DNA of 64,000 bases from Flavobacterium salmonis (GCF_903819435.1 NZ_CAIJDP010000060.1:310001-374000); one strand, 5' to 3'; shown: positions 8,550 to 18,024, numbered from the stretch's first letter. The notes: generated from the letters alone by a model not told the origin. Program-made: numbers and translations.

Positions 8550-9257
8550 ATGAAAAACATCATTATTGCAAGCACCTCTACACTACATGAAGGCCGTTAT
8601 TTAGAATATTTGCTACCTGTATTGCAATCGCATTTTAAAAATTGTTCAACTATCTTATTCATCCCCTATGCCCGTCCTGGCGGAATTTCGCATGATGAAT
8701 ATACTCAAAAAGCAGCTTCAGTTTTTCAAACTATCAACATTTCAGTAAAAGGAATTCATGAATTTGAAGATCCTGAAACAGCTTTAAAAAACGCTGAAGG
8801 AATATTTACTGGAGGAGGAAATACTTTTTTACTGGTTACTCAATTATACAGAAATAATATTATGCAGATTCTTTCTGAAACGGTAAAAAACGGAATACCT
8901 TATTTAGGAACCAGTGCCGGAAGCAATATTTGCGGTCTTTCAATGCAAACCACAAACGACATGCCTATAGTATACCCTCCTAGTTTTCAGACATTAGGAT
9001 TAATTCCTTTTAATCTAAACCCTCATTATTTAGATCCTAATTTACAATCCAAACACATGGGAGAAACCCGCGAAACAAGAATAAAAGAGTTTCATGCTTT
9101 TAATACTATTCCGGTTTTAGGATTAAGAGAAGGCAGCTGGATTGAAGTAAAAGGAGAAAAAATTACTTTAAAAGGAAATCTATCAGCCCGTTTATTTCTT
9201 CAGAATCAACAGCCAACTGAGTTAAATCCCGAAAGCGACCTTAGTAATTTAAAATAA
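8550..9257 (+). CDS. pepE: Dipeptidase E (peptidase S51)
   Basis: The 235-residue protein matches alpha-aspartyl dipeptidase PepE. The nucleophile elbow is GTSAGSN with S122. The preceding FTGGGNTF loop (86-93) and the later NLNPHYLDP segment supply the conserved oxyanion and histidine positions. It hydrolyses dipeptides with an N-terminal aspartate and is cytosolic. The length is normal for the family. It is monocistronic, with a hairpin 12 bp after the stop that also serves the convergent tRNA. Confidence 0.9.
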   Translation: MKNIIIASTSTLHEGRYLEYLLPVLQSHFKNCSTILFIPYARPGGISHDEYTQKAASVFQTINISVKGIHEFEDPETALKNAEGIFTGGGNTFLLVTQLYRNNIMQILSETVKNGIPYLGTSAGSNICGLSMQTTNDMPIVYPPSFQTLGLIPFNLNPHYLDPNLQSKHMGETRETRIKEFHAFNTIPVLGLREGSWIEVKGEKITLKGNLSARLFLQNQQPTELNPESDLSNLK

Positions 9258-9267
9258 CCTAAAAACA

Positions 9268-9298
9268 AAAAATCCTCAAACAAATTGTTTGAGGATTT
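9268..9298 (-). terminator. Terminator between pepE and tRNA-Gly
   Basis: A 12-bp stem (9271-9282 with 9286-9297) with a 3-nt loop. The A-rich flank at its left gives a T-rich tail on the minus strand, so it mainly ends the tRNA transcript. It may also stop pepE. Confidence 0.8.
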
Positions 9299-9303
9299 CG
9301 AAG

Positions 9304-9376
<73 letters not shown>

Positions 9377-9388
9377 ATTAACAGGGTG

Positions 9389-9396
9389 CAAATATA
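9389..9396 (-). promoter_or_regulatory. -7 element of tRNA-Gly copy 1
   Basis: TATATTTG on the minus strand fits TAnnTTTG and lies 12 bp before the mature 5' end. The same block precedes copy 2. Confidence 0.6.
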
Positions 9397-9468
9397 AAAA
9401 AATAAATCTTTTAAAAAAATAAAAAACAAATTATTTACATTTTAAATCTAAACCTAAGTTTTGATTAG

Positions 9469-9541
<73 letters not shown>

Positions 9542-9553
9542 ATTACTGTGGTG

Positions 9554-9561
9554 CAAATATA
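9554..9561 (-). promoter_or_regulatory. -7 element of tRNA-Gly copy 2
   Basis: TATATTTG on the minus strand, at the same distance from the tRNA as in copy 1. Confidence 0.6.
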
Positions 9562-9652
9562 AAAAATAAGTAAGGTTTAAAACAAGCTTTTTTTGAAAAA
9601 AAATAAATTAAAAATCACTATTTTTAGTAATCTATTTAAAATTAAAATGTTA

Positions 9653-9660
9653 TAGCTTTG
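9653..9660 (+). promoter_or_regulatory. -7 element of the GNAT/L,D-transpeptidase unit
   Basis: TAGCTTTG fits TAnnTTTG and lies 16 bp before the ATG of the acetyltransferase. Confidence 0.5.
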
Positions 9661-9676
9661 TTTTTTTATTCAGAAC

Positions 9677-10114
9677 ATGACATTAATTAAAGAAATATCT
9701 GCACAGGAAGCCATTATTGTAAGACATCCTGTACTTCGAAAAGAAAAATCCATCGAAACCTGCATTTTTGATGGGGATGATTTAGAAACAACACATCACT
9801 TCGGATTATTTAAAAATTCAAATTTAACAGGAATAATTTCGTTATTCCTAAAAAGCAATCCTATCTTTGCAGAAATTTTTCAGGTGCAAATTCGTGGAAT
9901 GGCTATTTTAGAATCACACCAAAAAAAAGGTTTTGGAGAGAAACTAATAATACATTGTGAAGAATATTGTATATCAAACCAATTCGATTTGATATGGTTT
10001 AATGCAAGAACAGTCGCTGTTGGATTCTATAAAAAACTGGGATATAAAATCAAGGGAAATCCGTTTGAAATCCCAAATATTGGAGAACATTATTTAATGT
10101 ACAAAAAAATATAA
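9677..10114 (+). CDS. GNAT-family N-acetyltransferase
   Basis: The 145-residue protein has the GNAT fold. Strand 4 (FQVQIRGMAIL) runs into the acetyl-CoA loop SHQKKGFGEKLI, a version of the R/Q-x-x-G-x-G/A motif, and the C-terminal strand contains NARTVAVGFYKKLGYK. The acceptor is unknown. It is cytosolic. The stop is one base from the start of the L,D-transpeptidase gene, so the two are in one transcript. Confidence 0.88.
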   Translation: MTLIKEISAQEAIIVRHPVLRKEKSIETCIFDGDDLETTHHFGLFKNSNLTGIISLFLKSNPIFAEIFQVQIRGMAILESHQKKGFGEKLIIHCEEYCISNQFDLIWFNARTVAVGFYKKLGYKIKGNPFEIPNIGEHYLMYKKI

Positions 10115-10115
10115 A

Positions 10116-11699
10116 ATGAATAAACTTTACTTTCTGTTGATACTGTGTTTCTTTATAAGCTGCAAAAAGAACCAAAAAGACGCACTTCCAAAAATAAAAA
10201 AAGCTTTACCTGCCATAGTAATTACAGATGCAAGAACTGTTGACATAGATACTGCACTTATAAACGCTTATAAAAGTGAAACATTAAAACAATTTTATCT
10301 TTCATCTGACAATAAAACCATTTGGGGAAATCTAAAAAAAAGAACTTATATTTTATCGCAACTAAAAAAATCAGAAGATTTAGGTTTAAATCCAAATGAT
10401 TATCGCGTAAAGAAAATGGATGTTTACGAGAATCAAATCAATAAATTAAGCAGCAAACAACTAGCCGAATATGATTTGCTGCTGACTCATAATTTTGAAA
10501 AATATGTTACCCATTTATACGAAGGAAAACTAAACCCCAAATTTTTATATCGGGACTGGGCACTTGAAGACAAGGATTTAGACATTAACACTGCATTAGT
10601 AAAAAGTTTCAATCACAATACTTTGGATAGTTTAGTTAAAAATATCCAGCCTAAATCGGAAACTTATAAACAATTACTAAAAGCCTTAAAACTTATCAAT
10701 AGTTTTCCTGACGACCCTATTAGTACTATTGAATCAAAAGAAAAAATAGTACTGCATGATACTAATCGCGCATTAATCAATATTAAAAAAAGACTTTTAT
10801 ATTGGAATGATATGTCAGGTAAAGACAGTTTAACGGCTATCTACGACAATAAAACATTTGAATCTATGAAAAAATTCCAATCCCGTCACGGTTTAGTTCC
10901 GGATGGTGTCATTGGAGCCAGCACTATTCATCACCTAAACTTTTCTAAAGAAAAAAGAAAACATCAGATTATTACCAATTTAGAGCGCTGGAGATGGTAT
11001 CCGAATGAATTTGCTGAAAATTATTTTATAGTTAACATTCCTGATTTTAGTTTGCATGTTGTAGAAAATAAGGATACGACTGCTGTTAGAAATGTTGTTG
11101 TTGGAACCAGTAAAAGAAAAACACCGGTTTTAACCTCTACTCTTAAAAGCATCGTTTTCAATCCAACATGGACTGTTCCTCCTACTATTTTAAAGGAAGA
11201 TGTGGTTCCTGCAATGAAACGAAACAGAAATTATTTGAAAAACAAAAACATCACCATTTATGATAGCGCCGGACACGAAGTCGATCCTGCAAACTGGAAC
11301 ATAAATAAACCCCGCAGCTACAGGTATATTCAAAAACCAGGTTATTATAACTCACTTGGATTAATAAAAATTATGTTTCCTAACAATTATAGTGTTTACT
11401 TACACGACACCAATCACCGAAATTATTTCGAAAGAAGTAATCGTTCTTTGAGTTCCGGCTGCGTACGTGTTGAAAACCCATTAGAATTGGCACAGCATAT
11501 TTTAGATGATTCTAAAAACTGGTCAAAAGATAAAATTGACACCATAATTGCCCGTAAAAAAACAACGAGCATTAAGATTACCAAAAAATATAAATTATAT
11601 CAATGGTATTGGACTGCCTGGAGTAGAAAAAATCAATTGATTTTCAGATATGATGTTTATGATCTCGATGAAGATTTGTATTCTAAATTACGAAATTAG
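10116..11699 (+). CDS. Large L,D-transpeptidase lipoprotein (YcbB/LdtD-like)
   Basis: The 527-residue protein starts with a lipoprotein signal (LLILCFFISC, lipobox cysteine C16). It continues with a helical scaffold region, a peptidoglycan-binding module (about residues 213-285, FESMKKFQSRHGLVPDG), and a YkuD catalytic domain. The catalytic motif is HDTNHRNYF...SSGCVR with the nucleophile C449. This is the YcbB-type layout, which forms 3-3 crosslinks in peptidoglycan from the periplasmic side. The last 12 bp overlap the convergent small L,D-transpeptidase gene. Confidence 0.92.
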   Translation: MNKLYFLLILCFFISCKKNQKDALPKIKKALPAIVITDARTVDIDTALINAYKSETLKQFYLSSDNKTIWGNLKKRTYILSQLKKSEDLGLNPNDYRVKKMDVYENQINKLSSKQLAEYDLLLTHNFEKYVTHLYEGKLNPKFLYRDWALEDKDLDINTALVKSFNHNTLDSLVKNIQPKSETYKQLLKALKLINSFPDDPISTIESKEKIVLHDTNRALINIKKRLLYWNDMSGKDSLTAIYDNKTFESMKKFQSRHGLVPDGVIGASTIHHLNFSKEKRKHQIITNLERWRWYPNEFAENYFIVNIPDFSLHVVENKDTTAVRNVVVGTSKRKTPVLTSTLKSIVFNPTWTVPPTILKEDVVPAMKRNRNYLKNKNITIYDSAGHEVDPANWNINKPRSYRYIQKPGYYNSLGLIKIMFPNNYSVYLHDTNHRNYFERSNRSLSSGCVRVENPLELAQHILDDSKNWSKDKIDTIIARKKTTSIKITKKYKLYQWYWTAWSRKNQLIFRYDVYDLDEDLYSKLRN

Positions 11700-12407
11700 T
11701 TGCTCCATAGGAAAACTTCGCGAAGGGTGATAGATATACAAACATGATTTACCCTTTATGGCCTGAATAATTTCATCTGTCATTTCAACGGGAATTGCCG
11801 GACATCCCTGACTTCTTCCTAATCTTTTGTGATCTCTGATAAACGATTCAGAAACATAATCGGCTCCATGCATGACAACGCCTCTGTTACGAGCCTGATC
11901 ATTTATTCCTTTTTCTAAACCATCTAAGCGTAATGAAATACCATGTTTTCCCTGATAAATTTCTCCGGTACTATAAAACCCTAAGCTGCTTTTAAAAGAT
12001 GAACTAACATTTGAAAATGCTGAAGCAAACTCTTCACCGGTATTTCTGCCGTGCGCTACAAGAGATTGAAATAAAATAGTATGGGTCGATAAATCAATAA
12101 CCCACAGACGTTTTAAGTTTGATGACAAACTAAAATCAACCAGAGTTAAAATATCTTTTTGAATAAAACCTTTTTCTTTCAATAAGTAAAAACCTTTCAA
12201 GGCTTCCGTAAAAGTTTTTAGTTCAGGAAGAATAAAACTATTCGTATTTAATGTGTTATAAATATTTTCAATCTTCGCATCAATAGCCAGTTTTTCAACT
12301 TTAGCAATGTTGCGTACTGTTACTTCTTTAGCTTCAGTGTTATTTTTAGTATCTGTACCAAAAGACAAAAACAAAAATAAAATTGCGGGATAAATCTTAT
12401 AAATCAT
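11688..12407 (-). CDS. Murein L,D-transpeptidase catalytic domain protein
   Basis: This 239-residue exported protein has an N-terminal hydrophobic signal (YPAILFLFLSFG). Its single catalytic domain is of the YkuD_2 type: VMHGADY with H180 and GRSQGCPAIP with C202 form the active-site pair. It lacks a peptidoglycan-binding module. It likely acts on wall crosslinks or on the wall linkage of proteins. It is convergent with, and overlaps, the large L,D-transpeptidase by 12 bp, so transcripts of the two genes share complementary ends. Confidence 0.9.
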   Translation of the reverse strand: MIYKIYPAILFLFLSFGTDTKNNTEAKEVTVRNIAKVEKLAIDAKIENIYNTLNTNSFILPELKTFTEALKGFYLLKEKGFIQKDILTLVDFSLSSNLKRLWVIDLSTHTILFQSLVAHGRNTGEEFASAFSNVSSSFKSSLGFYSTGEIYQGKHGISLRLDGLEKGINDQARNRGVVMHGADYVSESFIRDHKRLGRSQGCPAIPVEMTDEIIQAIKGKSCLYIYHPSRSFPMEQLIS

Positions 12408-12601
12408 TGATTTCGTTTAGATTACACTTCTTTTGAGGTTTGACAAATTTATACTTTATTTGTAATTACAAAAATTAATATCACTAAATTAGGTGATATT
12501 TGTTCAAACTTTAACACTAAATCGCAAAAAAAGTTAAATTAAGCTAAATATATCATTTTTTTTTGCAGGAATTTACCTTGTTTCATAAACATAATTCATT
12601 A

Positions 12602-12631
12602 TTTTAAAAACAAATTGAATTGTTTTTAAAA
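12602..12631. other. Hairpin in a 450-bp gene-free stretch
   Basis: A 12-bp perfect inverted repeat (TTTTAAAAACAA and its complement) with a 6-nt loop lies in the AT-rich space 12408-12858. There is no T run beyond the stem. Apart from this and the gpmI promoter I see nothing coding in the gap. Confidence 0.45.
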
Positions 12632-12843
12632 CCTAATTAATATGAAATCAAAACCTTAGTAATATTTTTGTATCTAAAAAACGTATAAATCACTAAAACT
12701 ATTTAGTTAACATAAAATACTATTCAACTACTACAGAATCTCAAACCTGTCTGCATTAATTTTAAAAAACAAAGCTTTCTTCAATTAAATTATTATTTTT
12801 TTGCACTGTTCATTTTATAAAACATAATTGTCACAATCGTTTC

Positions 12844-12872
12844 TTGCCTGTTTTATAAATGGTTTATCTTTG
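12844..12872 (+). promoter_or_regulatory. gpmI promoter (-33 TTG, -7 TATCTTTG)
   Basis: TTG at 12844-12846 and TATCTTTG at 12865-12872 are separated by 18 bp, a good match to the Bacteroidota promoter. The -7 element ends 16 bp before the chosen gpmI ATG and lies inside the alternative longer reading frame. Confidence 0.75.
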
Positions 12873-12888
12873 CCAAAAACTAAAAACC

Positions 12889-14406
12889 ATGAATAAAAAA
12901 GTAATCCTTATGATTTTAGACGGTTGGGGAAAATCTCCTGACCCTAAAGTATCTGCAATAGACAATGCAAATGTTCCTTTTATAAATAGCCTTTACCAAA
13001 ATTACCCAAGCGCACAACTTCGTACCGACGGATTAAACGTTGGCTTACCCGAAGGACAAATGGGAAACAGCGAAGTTGGACATATGAACCTGGGTGCCGG
13101 AAGAATCGTTTATCAGGATTTAGCCAAAATAAATTTAGCAGTAGCACATCAGACACTTGCCAAAGAGCAAGTTTTGGTTGATGCTTTTACTTATGCTAAA
13201 GAAAACAATAAAAAAGTACACTTTTTAGGATTAGTATCTGATGGAGGCGTACACTCTCATACCTCACACTTACGCGGGCTTATCGACGCTTCTCAGGAAT
13301 ATGGTTTAGAAAATGTATTCGTTCACGCCTTTACAGACGGACGTGATGTCGATCCAAAATCAGGTGCCAAATATATTCAGGATTTAGAAAACCATATTAA
13401 AGATACTACTGTAAAAATCGCCTCAATTGTTGGACGTTATTATGCAATGGACCGTGATAAACGCTGGGAGCGTGTAAAACTGGCTTATGATTTGGTTGTA
13501 AATGCAATAGGAACTCCGTCAAAAAATGCTGTCGCGAGTATTCTTGAAAGCTATTCAAAAGATGTAACCGATGAATTTATTGCACCAATCGTAATGGTTG
13601 ATGAAGAAGAAAAACCATTAGCAACAATTGTCGAAGGCGATGTTGTGATTTTCTTCAATTTCAGAACCGACAGAGGCCGTGAACTTACAGAAGCCCTTTC
13701 TCAACAAGATTTCCACGAGCAGAACATGCACAAATTGAACTTGTATTATGTTACGCTTACCAACTATGACGAAACTTATTTAAATGTAAAAGTTGTTTAC
13801 AATAAAGATAATATCACTGAAACCCTTGGTGAAGTTTTAGAAAAAGCCGGCAAGAAACAAATTCGAATTGCTGAAACAGAAAAATATCCGCACGTAACTT
13901 TTTTCTTTTCCGGAGGAAGAGAAGTACCTTTTGAAGGAGAATCACGTATTTTAAGAAATTCTCCAAAAGTGGCCACTTACGATTTACAGCCTGAAATGAG
14001 TGCATATGAATTAACAGATGCCCTTGTTCCTGAATTAAACAAAGGTGAAGTAGATTTTGTTTGTTTAAACTTTGCTAACGGTGATATGGTTGGACATACC
14101 GGAATGATGGAAGCAGCAATTAAAGCTTGTGAGGCTGTTGATGCCTGCGCAAAACAAGTTATTGAAACCGCTCTTGAAAACAATTACACCACCATTGTAA
14201 TTGCCGATCACGGTAACTGCGAAACGATGATCAACCCTGATGGAAGCCCAAATACAGCGCACACAACAAATCCGGTGCCGATTATTTTGGTTGACAAGGA
14301 GTTAAAAAACATCCAAAATGGTGTTTTAGGCGATATTGCCCCTACTATTTTAGAATTGATGGGTGTTCCACAGCCTGAAGCAATGACTTGTCATTCATTA
14401 CTATAG
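12889..14406 (+). CDS. gpmI: 2,3-bisphosphoglycerate-independent phosphoglycerate mutase
   Basis: This glycolytic enzyme interconverts 3- and 2-phosphoglycerate using two Mn2+ ions. It is 505 residues long, which is normal. The metal ligand D11 lies in MILDGWG, and the phosphoserine nucleophile S61 in QMGNSEVGH. The phosphatase-like half contains DGRDVDP and the late IADHGNCE metal block. I use the ATG at 12889 rather than one 30 bp upstream because the upstream codon precedes the promoter -7 element. It has its own promoter and terminator, so it is monocistronic. Confidence 0.97.
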   Translation: MNKKVILMILDGWGKSPDPKVSAIDNANVPFINSLYQNYPSAQLRTDGLNVGLPEGQMGNSEVGHMNLGAGRIVYQDLAKINLAVAHQTLAKEQVLVDAFTYAKENNKKVHFLGLVSDGGVHSHTSHLRGLIDASQEYGLENVFVHAFTDGRDVDPKSGAKYIQDLENHIKDTTVKIASIVGRYYAMDRDKRWERVKLAYDLVVNAIGTPSKNAVASILESYSKDVTDEFIAPIVMVDEEEKPLATIVEGDVVIFFNFRTDRGRELTEALSQQDFHEQNMHKLNLYYVTLTNYDETYLNVKVVYNKDNITETLGEVLEKAGKKQIRIAETEKYPHVTFFFSGGREVPFEGESRILRNSPKVATYDLQPEMSAYELTDALVPELNKGEVDFVCLNFANGDMVGHTGMMEAAIKACEAVDACAKQVIETALENNYTTIVIADHGNCETMINPDGSPNTAHTTNPVPIILVDKELKNIQNGVLGDIAPTILELMGVPQPEAMTCHSLL

Positions 14407-14427
14407 AAAACCACTTTTTTTAATAGA

Positions 14428-14465
14428 AGAGAGACAAGTTTTAGGATTTGTCTCTCTTTGCTTTT
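14428..14465 (+). terminator. gpmI terminator
   Basis: A 10-bp stem (14428-14437 with 14448-14457, AGAGAGACAA and its complement) with a 10-nt loop, followed by TTGCTTTT. It also lies at the end of the convergent DUF445 gene. Confidence 0.85.
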
Positions 14466-14467
14466 AT

Positions 14468-15721
14468 TTACATTACAAAATAATGGTAGGTACATTCAAC
14501 TCCATATATTATAAGTCCGATAAATCCGCCCACTAAAGTTCCGTTGATTCTGATGTACTGAAGGTCTTTTCCGATTTCAAGTTCTAATTTTTCAGAAACC
14601 TCTTTTCCATCCCAACTTTTCACAGTTGAAGAAATTAAATCCCCAATTACCTTTTTATTATTCAGAAGAACAGAAAGCAAATCGTTTTTAATAAAATTAT
14701 TGATTTTATCAACCATTGTCGAATCTTCTTTGAGTCCGTTTCCAAAATTCTGAATCAAACCGGCAATGTTTTTTCGGATTGAAGATTCCTCACCTTTCTC
14801 TAAATCATTTGTAATTGATAATTTTATTTCATCCCAGATCCCGTTAATGTAATCCTGAACTTCTGTTTTTCCGGCAAAACCAACAATCAGATTATTGATT
14901 TTGATTCGCATTTCTTCCGAGTTCTTTACCTTATTCAGGAAATCAGAAATGTATTCATCTATTTTAATTCTAACTGCGCTCTCCGGATTTTTGGCTTCAT
15001 CAAGAAACTCCTGCAAGCCATTAAAAATACCTTCCGAAATGCTTTTATCAGCAAGGCCAAAACTCAAAAAAGGGGTAGATTGTTTTACTTTCTTTCTAAT
15101 TAAGTCTTTATTTTCGCTTAATTCGGCACTCATCACTTCAAGAAGATTATTCAATAATTGGTCTTTTACATTCCGTTTTTGTAAAGGTTCAAATGCCAGC
15201 GCCACCCAGTCTCCGAAATTAATTGCTTCGAGTTTTTCTTTAAACTGTACCTGAATGAATCGCTTTATATCTTCATCTTTTATCGTTTTTAAAACCCCCG
15301 GAATAATATTTAGAGTTATAGCATCTGCAACTTTATTGGCATTTTCATCCTGCGAAAGCCAATCAGATGCTTTAGAGGCAAAATTGAATTCATCTAACTT
15401 AATTTCCAGCTTTTCACGATTCAGAAATTCTTCAGAAACAAAATTGCCGAGATTTTCACCAATCTCATTTTTTTTGGTCGGAATAATTGCCGTATGCCAA
15501 ATCGGAATTCCCATCGGATGGCGAAACAAGGCTACAACTGCAAACCAATCCGCAATTCCGCCCACCATTGCTGCTTCGCTAAACGCCTGCAGCATAGGGA
15601 TTTTAAAATAAATGGCAATTATAAACAACAGAACTGCCACGCCCAAAAGTGCCAAAGCATTTCGCTTCATTTTCCTAAGAGCGTTTACTTTATCAATATC
15701 CTGATCTGTAATAGTTTTCAT
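14468..15721 (-). CDS. DUF445 family membrane protein
   Basis: The 417-residue protein shows the DUF445 (YheB/YjiN-like) pattern. There is a hydrophobic segment at about residues 23-43, the conserved AMVGGIADWFAVVALFRHPMG stretch follows, then a long alpha-helical, charged domain and a C-terminal hydrophobic helix (LVGGFIGLIIYGVECTYHYF). It is probably anchored in the inner membrane at both ends. The biochemical role of the family is not established. It is complete, single-gene, and convergent with gpmI. Confidence 0.88.
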   Translation of the reverse strand: MKTITDQDIDKVNALRKMKRNALALLGVAVLLFIIAIYFKIPMLQAFSEAAMVGGIADWFAVVALFRHPMGIPIWHTAIIPTKKNEIGENLGNFVSEEFLNREKLEIKLDEFNFASKASDWLSQDENANKVADAITLNIIPGVLKTIKDEDIKRFIQVQFKEKLEAINFGDWVALAFEPLQKRNVKDQLLNNLLEVMSAELSENKDLIRKKVKQSTPFLSFGLADKSISEGIFNGLQEFLDEAKNPESAVRIKIDEYISDFLNKVKNSEEMRIKINNLIVGFAGKTEVQDYINGIWDEIKLSITNDLEKGEESSIRKNIAGLIQNFGNGLKEDSTMVDKINNFIKNDLLSVLLNNKKVIGDLISSTVKSWDGKEVSEKLELEIGKDLQYIRINGTLVGGFIGLIIYGVECTYHYFVM

Positions 15722-15879
15722 GATTAATAAGGTTTTACTACTAATTTATGTCTTTTTTCCGAAATGCTTTTTAAAAAAAATGTTAGAATTGAAAAGAAAC
15801 TTTGATTTTTAGATAAATTATTGAAATTTCAGTTCTAATTAATTTCAAAATCAACTTAAAAAAAATAAGATTAAAATTG

Positions 15880-15887
15880 TACTTTTG
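15880..15887 (+). promoter_or_regulatory. -7 element of the map promoter
   Basis: TACTTTTG fits TAnnTTTG. It overlaps a possible upstream TTG start and so favours the ATG at 15909. Confidence 0.65.
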
Positions 15888-15908
15888 CGAACTGAAAATC
15901 TGAAAAAT

Positions 15909-16727
15909 ATGATTATCCAAAAAAACCGTGAGGAAATAGAATTAATGCGCGAAAGCGCTTTGATCGTATCGAAAACATTAGGAATGATTGCTTCTGAAAT
16001 CAAAGAAGGAGTCACTACATTATATCTTGACAAATTAGCCGAGGAATTCATTCGCGATCACGGTGCTGTTCCAAGCTTTCTTGGTTTGTACGATTTTCCG
16101 AATTCGCTTTGCATGAGTCCGAATGCTCAGGTTGTTCACGGAATTCCGAATAATACGCCTTTACAGAATGGTGATGTTATTTCTGTAGATTGCGGTGCTT
16201 TCAAAAATGGATATCATGGAGATCATGCCTATAGTTTTGAAATTGGAGAAGTTGCACCAGAAACCAAAAAGCTTTTGCAGGTAACCAAAGAATCTCTTTA
16301 CGTAGGAATCAGGGAATTTAAAGCCGGAAACCGTGTTGAAGATGTTGGAAATGCCATTCAAAAATATACTGAATCTCACGGATACGGAGTTGTCCGTGAA
16401 TTAGTTGGACACGGATTAGGTCAAAAAATGCATGAAGCACCGGAAATGCCAAATTATGGTAAAAAAGGAAGAGGAAAACTTTTCGTTGAAGGAATGGTGG
16501 TTGCCATTGAACCTATGATCAACATGGGGACAAAAAATATCAAACAGCTTAAAGATGGCTGGACAATCCTGACTGCTGACGGAAAACCAAGTGCGCATTT
16601 CGAACATGATGTTGCTTTAATCGACGGAAAACCGGAAATTTTATCGACTTTCTATTACATTTACAAAGCATTAGGAATTGAAAGTACCGAAGAAGACGAA
16701 TTTAGAAAAGTGCCTTTAGTTTTATAA
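15909..16727 (+). CDS. map: Type I methionine aminopeptidase
   Basis: The enzyme removes the initiator methionine from new proteins in the cytosol. All five metal ligands are visible: D94 (VDCGA), D105 (GDHAYS), H168 (GHGLGQKMHE), E201 (AIEPM) and E232 (HFEHD). It is 272 residues long, the usual size for type Ia. The start was chosen at the ATG after the -7 element. It is a single-gene unit; the broken GxxExxY gene follows. Confidence 0.96.
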   Translation: MIIQKNREEIELMRESALIVSKTLGMIASEIKEGVTTLYLDKLAEEFIRDHGAVPSFLGLYDFPNSLCMSPNAQVVHGIPNNTPLQNGDVISVDCGAFKNGYHGDHAYSFEIGEVAPETKKLLQVTKESLYVGIREFKAGNRVEDVGNAIQKYTESHGYGVVRELVGHGLGQKMHEAPEMPNYGKKGRGKLFVEGMVVAIEPMINMGTKNIKQLKDGWTILTADGKPSAHFEHDVALIDGKPEILSTFYYIYKALGIESTEEDEFRKVPLVL

Positions 16728-16796
16728 GTTATTCCACAGAGATTCACAGAGATAAATGCCAAGATTCATAAAATTATTTATTTACAAGCCTTTTAA

Positions 16797-17201
16797 ATGT
16801 TTGAAGAAAACAATGAATCTCGTAATAGATTAGATGCAATTACTTATAAAATAATTGGTGTTGCAATTGAAGTTCACAAATAATTAGGTCCTGGGTTATT
16901 AGAATCGGCTTATCAAGAATGTTTGTATTATGAAATAGTAAATACCGCCCTGACTGTTGAAAGACAAAAAGTTTTACCAATTGTTTATAAAGATATAAAA
17001 CTTGATCATGGATATCGAATCGATTTATTAATAGAAAACACAATTGTCATTGAATTAAAAACTGTCGAAGCATTTACAGATGTTCAATTTACACAAATAT
17101 TGACTTATTTGAAACTCGGAAATTATCCATTAGGATTACTCATTAATTTTGATTCAAAAATTTTAAAAAATAATATAAAAAGATTTACAAATACTTTGTG
17201 A
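16797..17201 (+). pseudogene. GxxExxY family gene with an in-frame stop
   Basis: From the ATG at 16797 the frame reads a GxxExxY protein N-terminus (DAITYKIIGVAIEVHK), meets TAA at 16881-16883, then continues in the same frame with LGPGLLESAYQECLYYE and the rest of the domain to the TGA at 17199-17201. Family members carry a glutamate or similar residue at the stop position, so one base change (for example GAA to TAA) explains it. The GxxExxY signature (GLLESAY) and the C-terminal nuclease-like part (RIDLLIENTIVIELK) remain intact. The damage therefore looks recent, or the stop could be bypassed. Flanking text such as CACAGAGATTCACAGAG is a common companion of these genes. Confidence 0.85.
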
Positions 17202-17242
17202 GCCTCTGAGCTAACTTTTTGTAAATCTGCGAAACAACCCCA

Positions 17243-18016
17243 ATGAAAAAACTATTCAAATTAGTACTTAATACAATACCCCGTCCATTATTAATTCGTT
17301 TGAGTTATGTGGTGCGCCCAATTTTGGCTTTATCGTTAAGAGGAAGCAAATTTACCGATCCTATTGACGGAAAAAGCTTTAAGTCGTTTTTGCCTTACGG
17401 ATATGGTAAACAACGTAATAATGTACTTTCGCCAAGTACACTTTCATTAGAAAGACACCGTTTGCTTTGGCTGTATTTAAACGATCAGACTGATTTTTTT
17501 ACAGCACCGAAAAAAGTATTGCATTTTGCTCCGGAACAGGCATTTTACAAAAGATTCCGCAAGCAGAAAAATCTGGATTATACAACAACCGATCTACTTT
17601 CGCCTTTGGCAGATGTAAAAGCAGACATTTGTAATTTGCCTTTCAAAGACAATGAATATGACGTTATTTTGTGTAATCACGTTTTAGAACATATTCCGGA
17701 CGATACCAAAGCGATGCAGGAATTATTCCGAGTTTTAAAACCAGGCGGAATGGCAGTTTTGCAAATTCCACAAGATTTATCCCGCGAAGTTACGTTTGCA
17801 GACGATTCGATTACAGATCAAAAAGAGCGTGCTAAAATCTTCGGGCAGTACGATCACGTTCGAGTTTACGGACGCGATTATTTCGATAAATTGAGAAGTA
17901 TAGGTTTTATTGTTATCGAAGAAGATTACACGAATAAAATTGCACCAGAGTTGGTTGAGAAATACTGTTTGGCAAAAGGCGAAATTATTCCGCTTTGCTT
18001 TAAACAGGAAAACTAA
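17243..18016 (+). CDS. Class I SAM-dependent methyltransferase
   Basis: The 257-residue protein contains a methyltransferase-11 domain. Around residues 116-175 it reads TTDLLSPLADVKADICNLPF, then YDVILCNHVLEHIPDD and the ELFRVLKPGGMAVLQIP strand. The SAM pocket motif at the start of the domain (VLHFAPEQ) departs from the usual GxGxG, as in a known Bacteroidota subfamily. The N-terminal 30 residues are basic and somewhat hydrophobic. The substrate is unknown. A strong terminator follows. Confidence 0.85.
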   Translation: MKKLFKLVLNTIPRPLLIRLSYVVRPILALSLRGSKFTDPIDGKSFKSFLPYGYGKQRNNVLSPSTLSLERHRLLWLYLNDQTDFFTAPKKVLHFAPEQAFYKRFRKQKNLDYTTTDLLSPLADVKADICNLPFKDNEYDVILCNHVLEHIPDDTKAMQELFRVLKPGGMAVLQIPQDLSREVTFADDSITDQKERAKIFGQYDHVRVYGRDYFDKLRSIGFIVIEEDYTNKIAPELVEKYCLAKGEIIPLCFKQEN

Positions 18017-18024
18017 TTTTTTTT

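Noticed and set aside
12859..12888. In-frame ATG 30 bp upstream of gpmI
   Set aside because: It precedes the promoter -7 element (12865-12872) and adds residues foreign to the family N-terminus.
16923..17201. Independent 92-residue gene after map
   Set aside because: It is only the part of the broken GxxExxY gene after the stop; upstream homology continues in the same frame.
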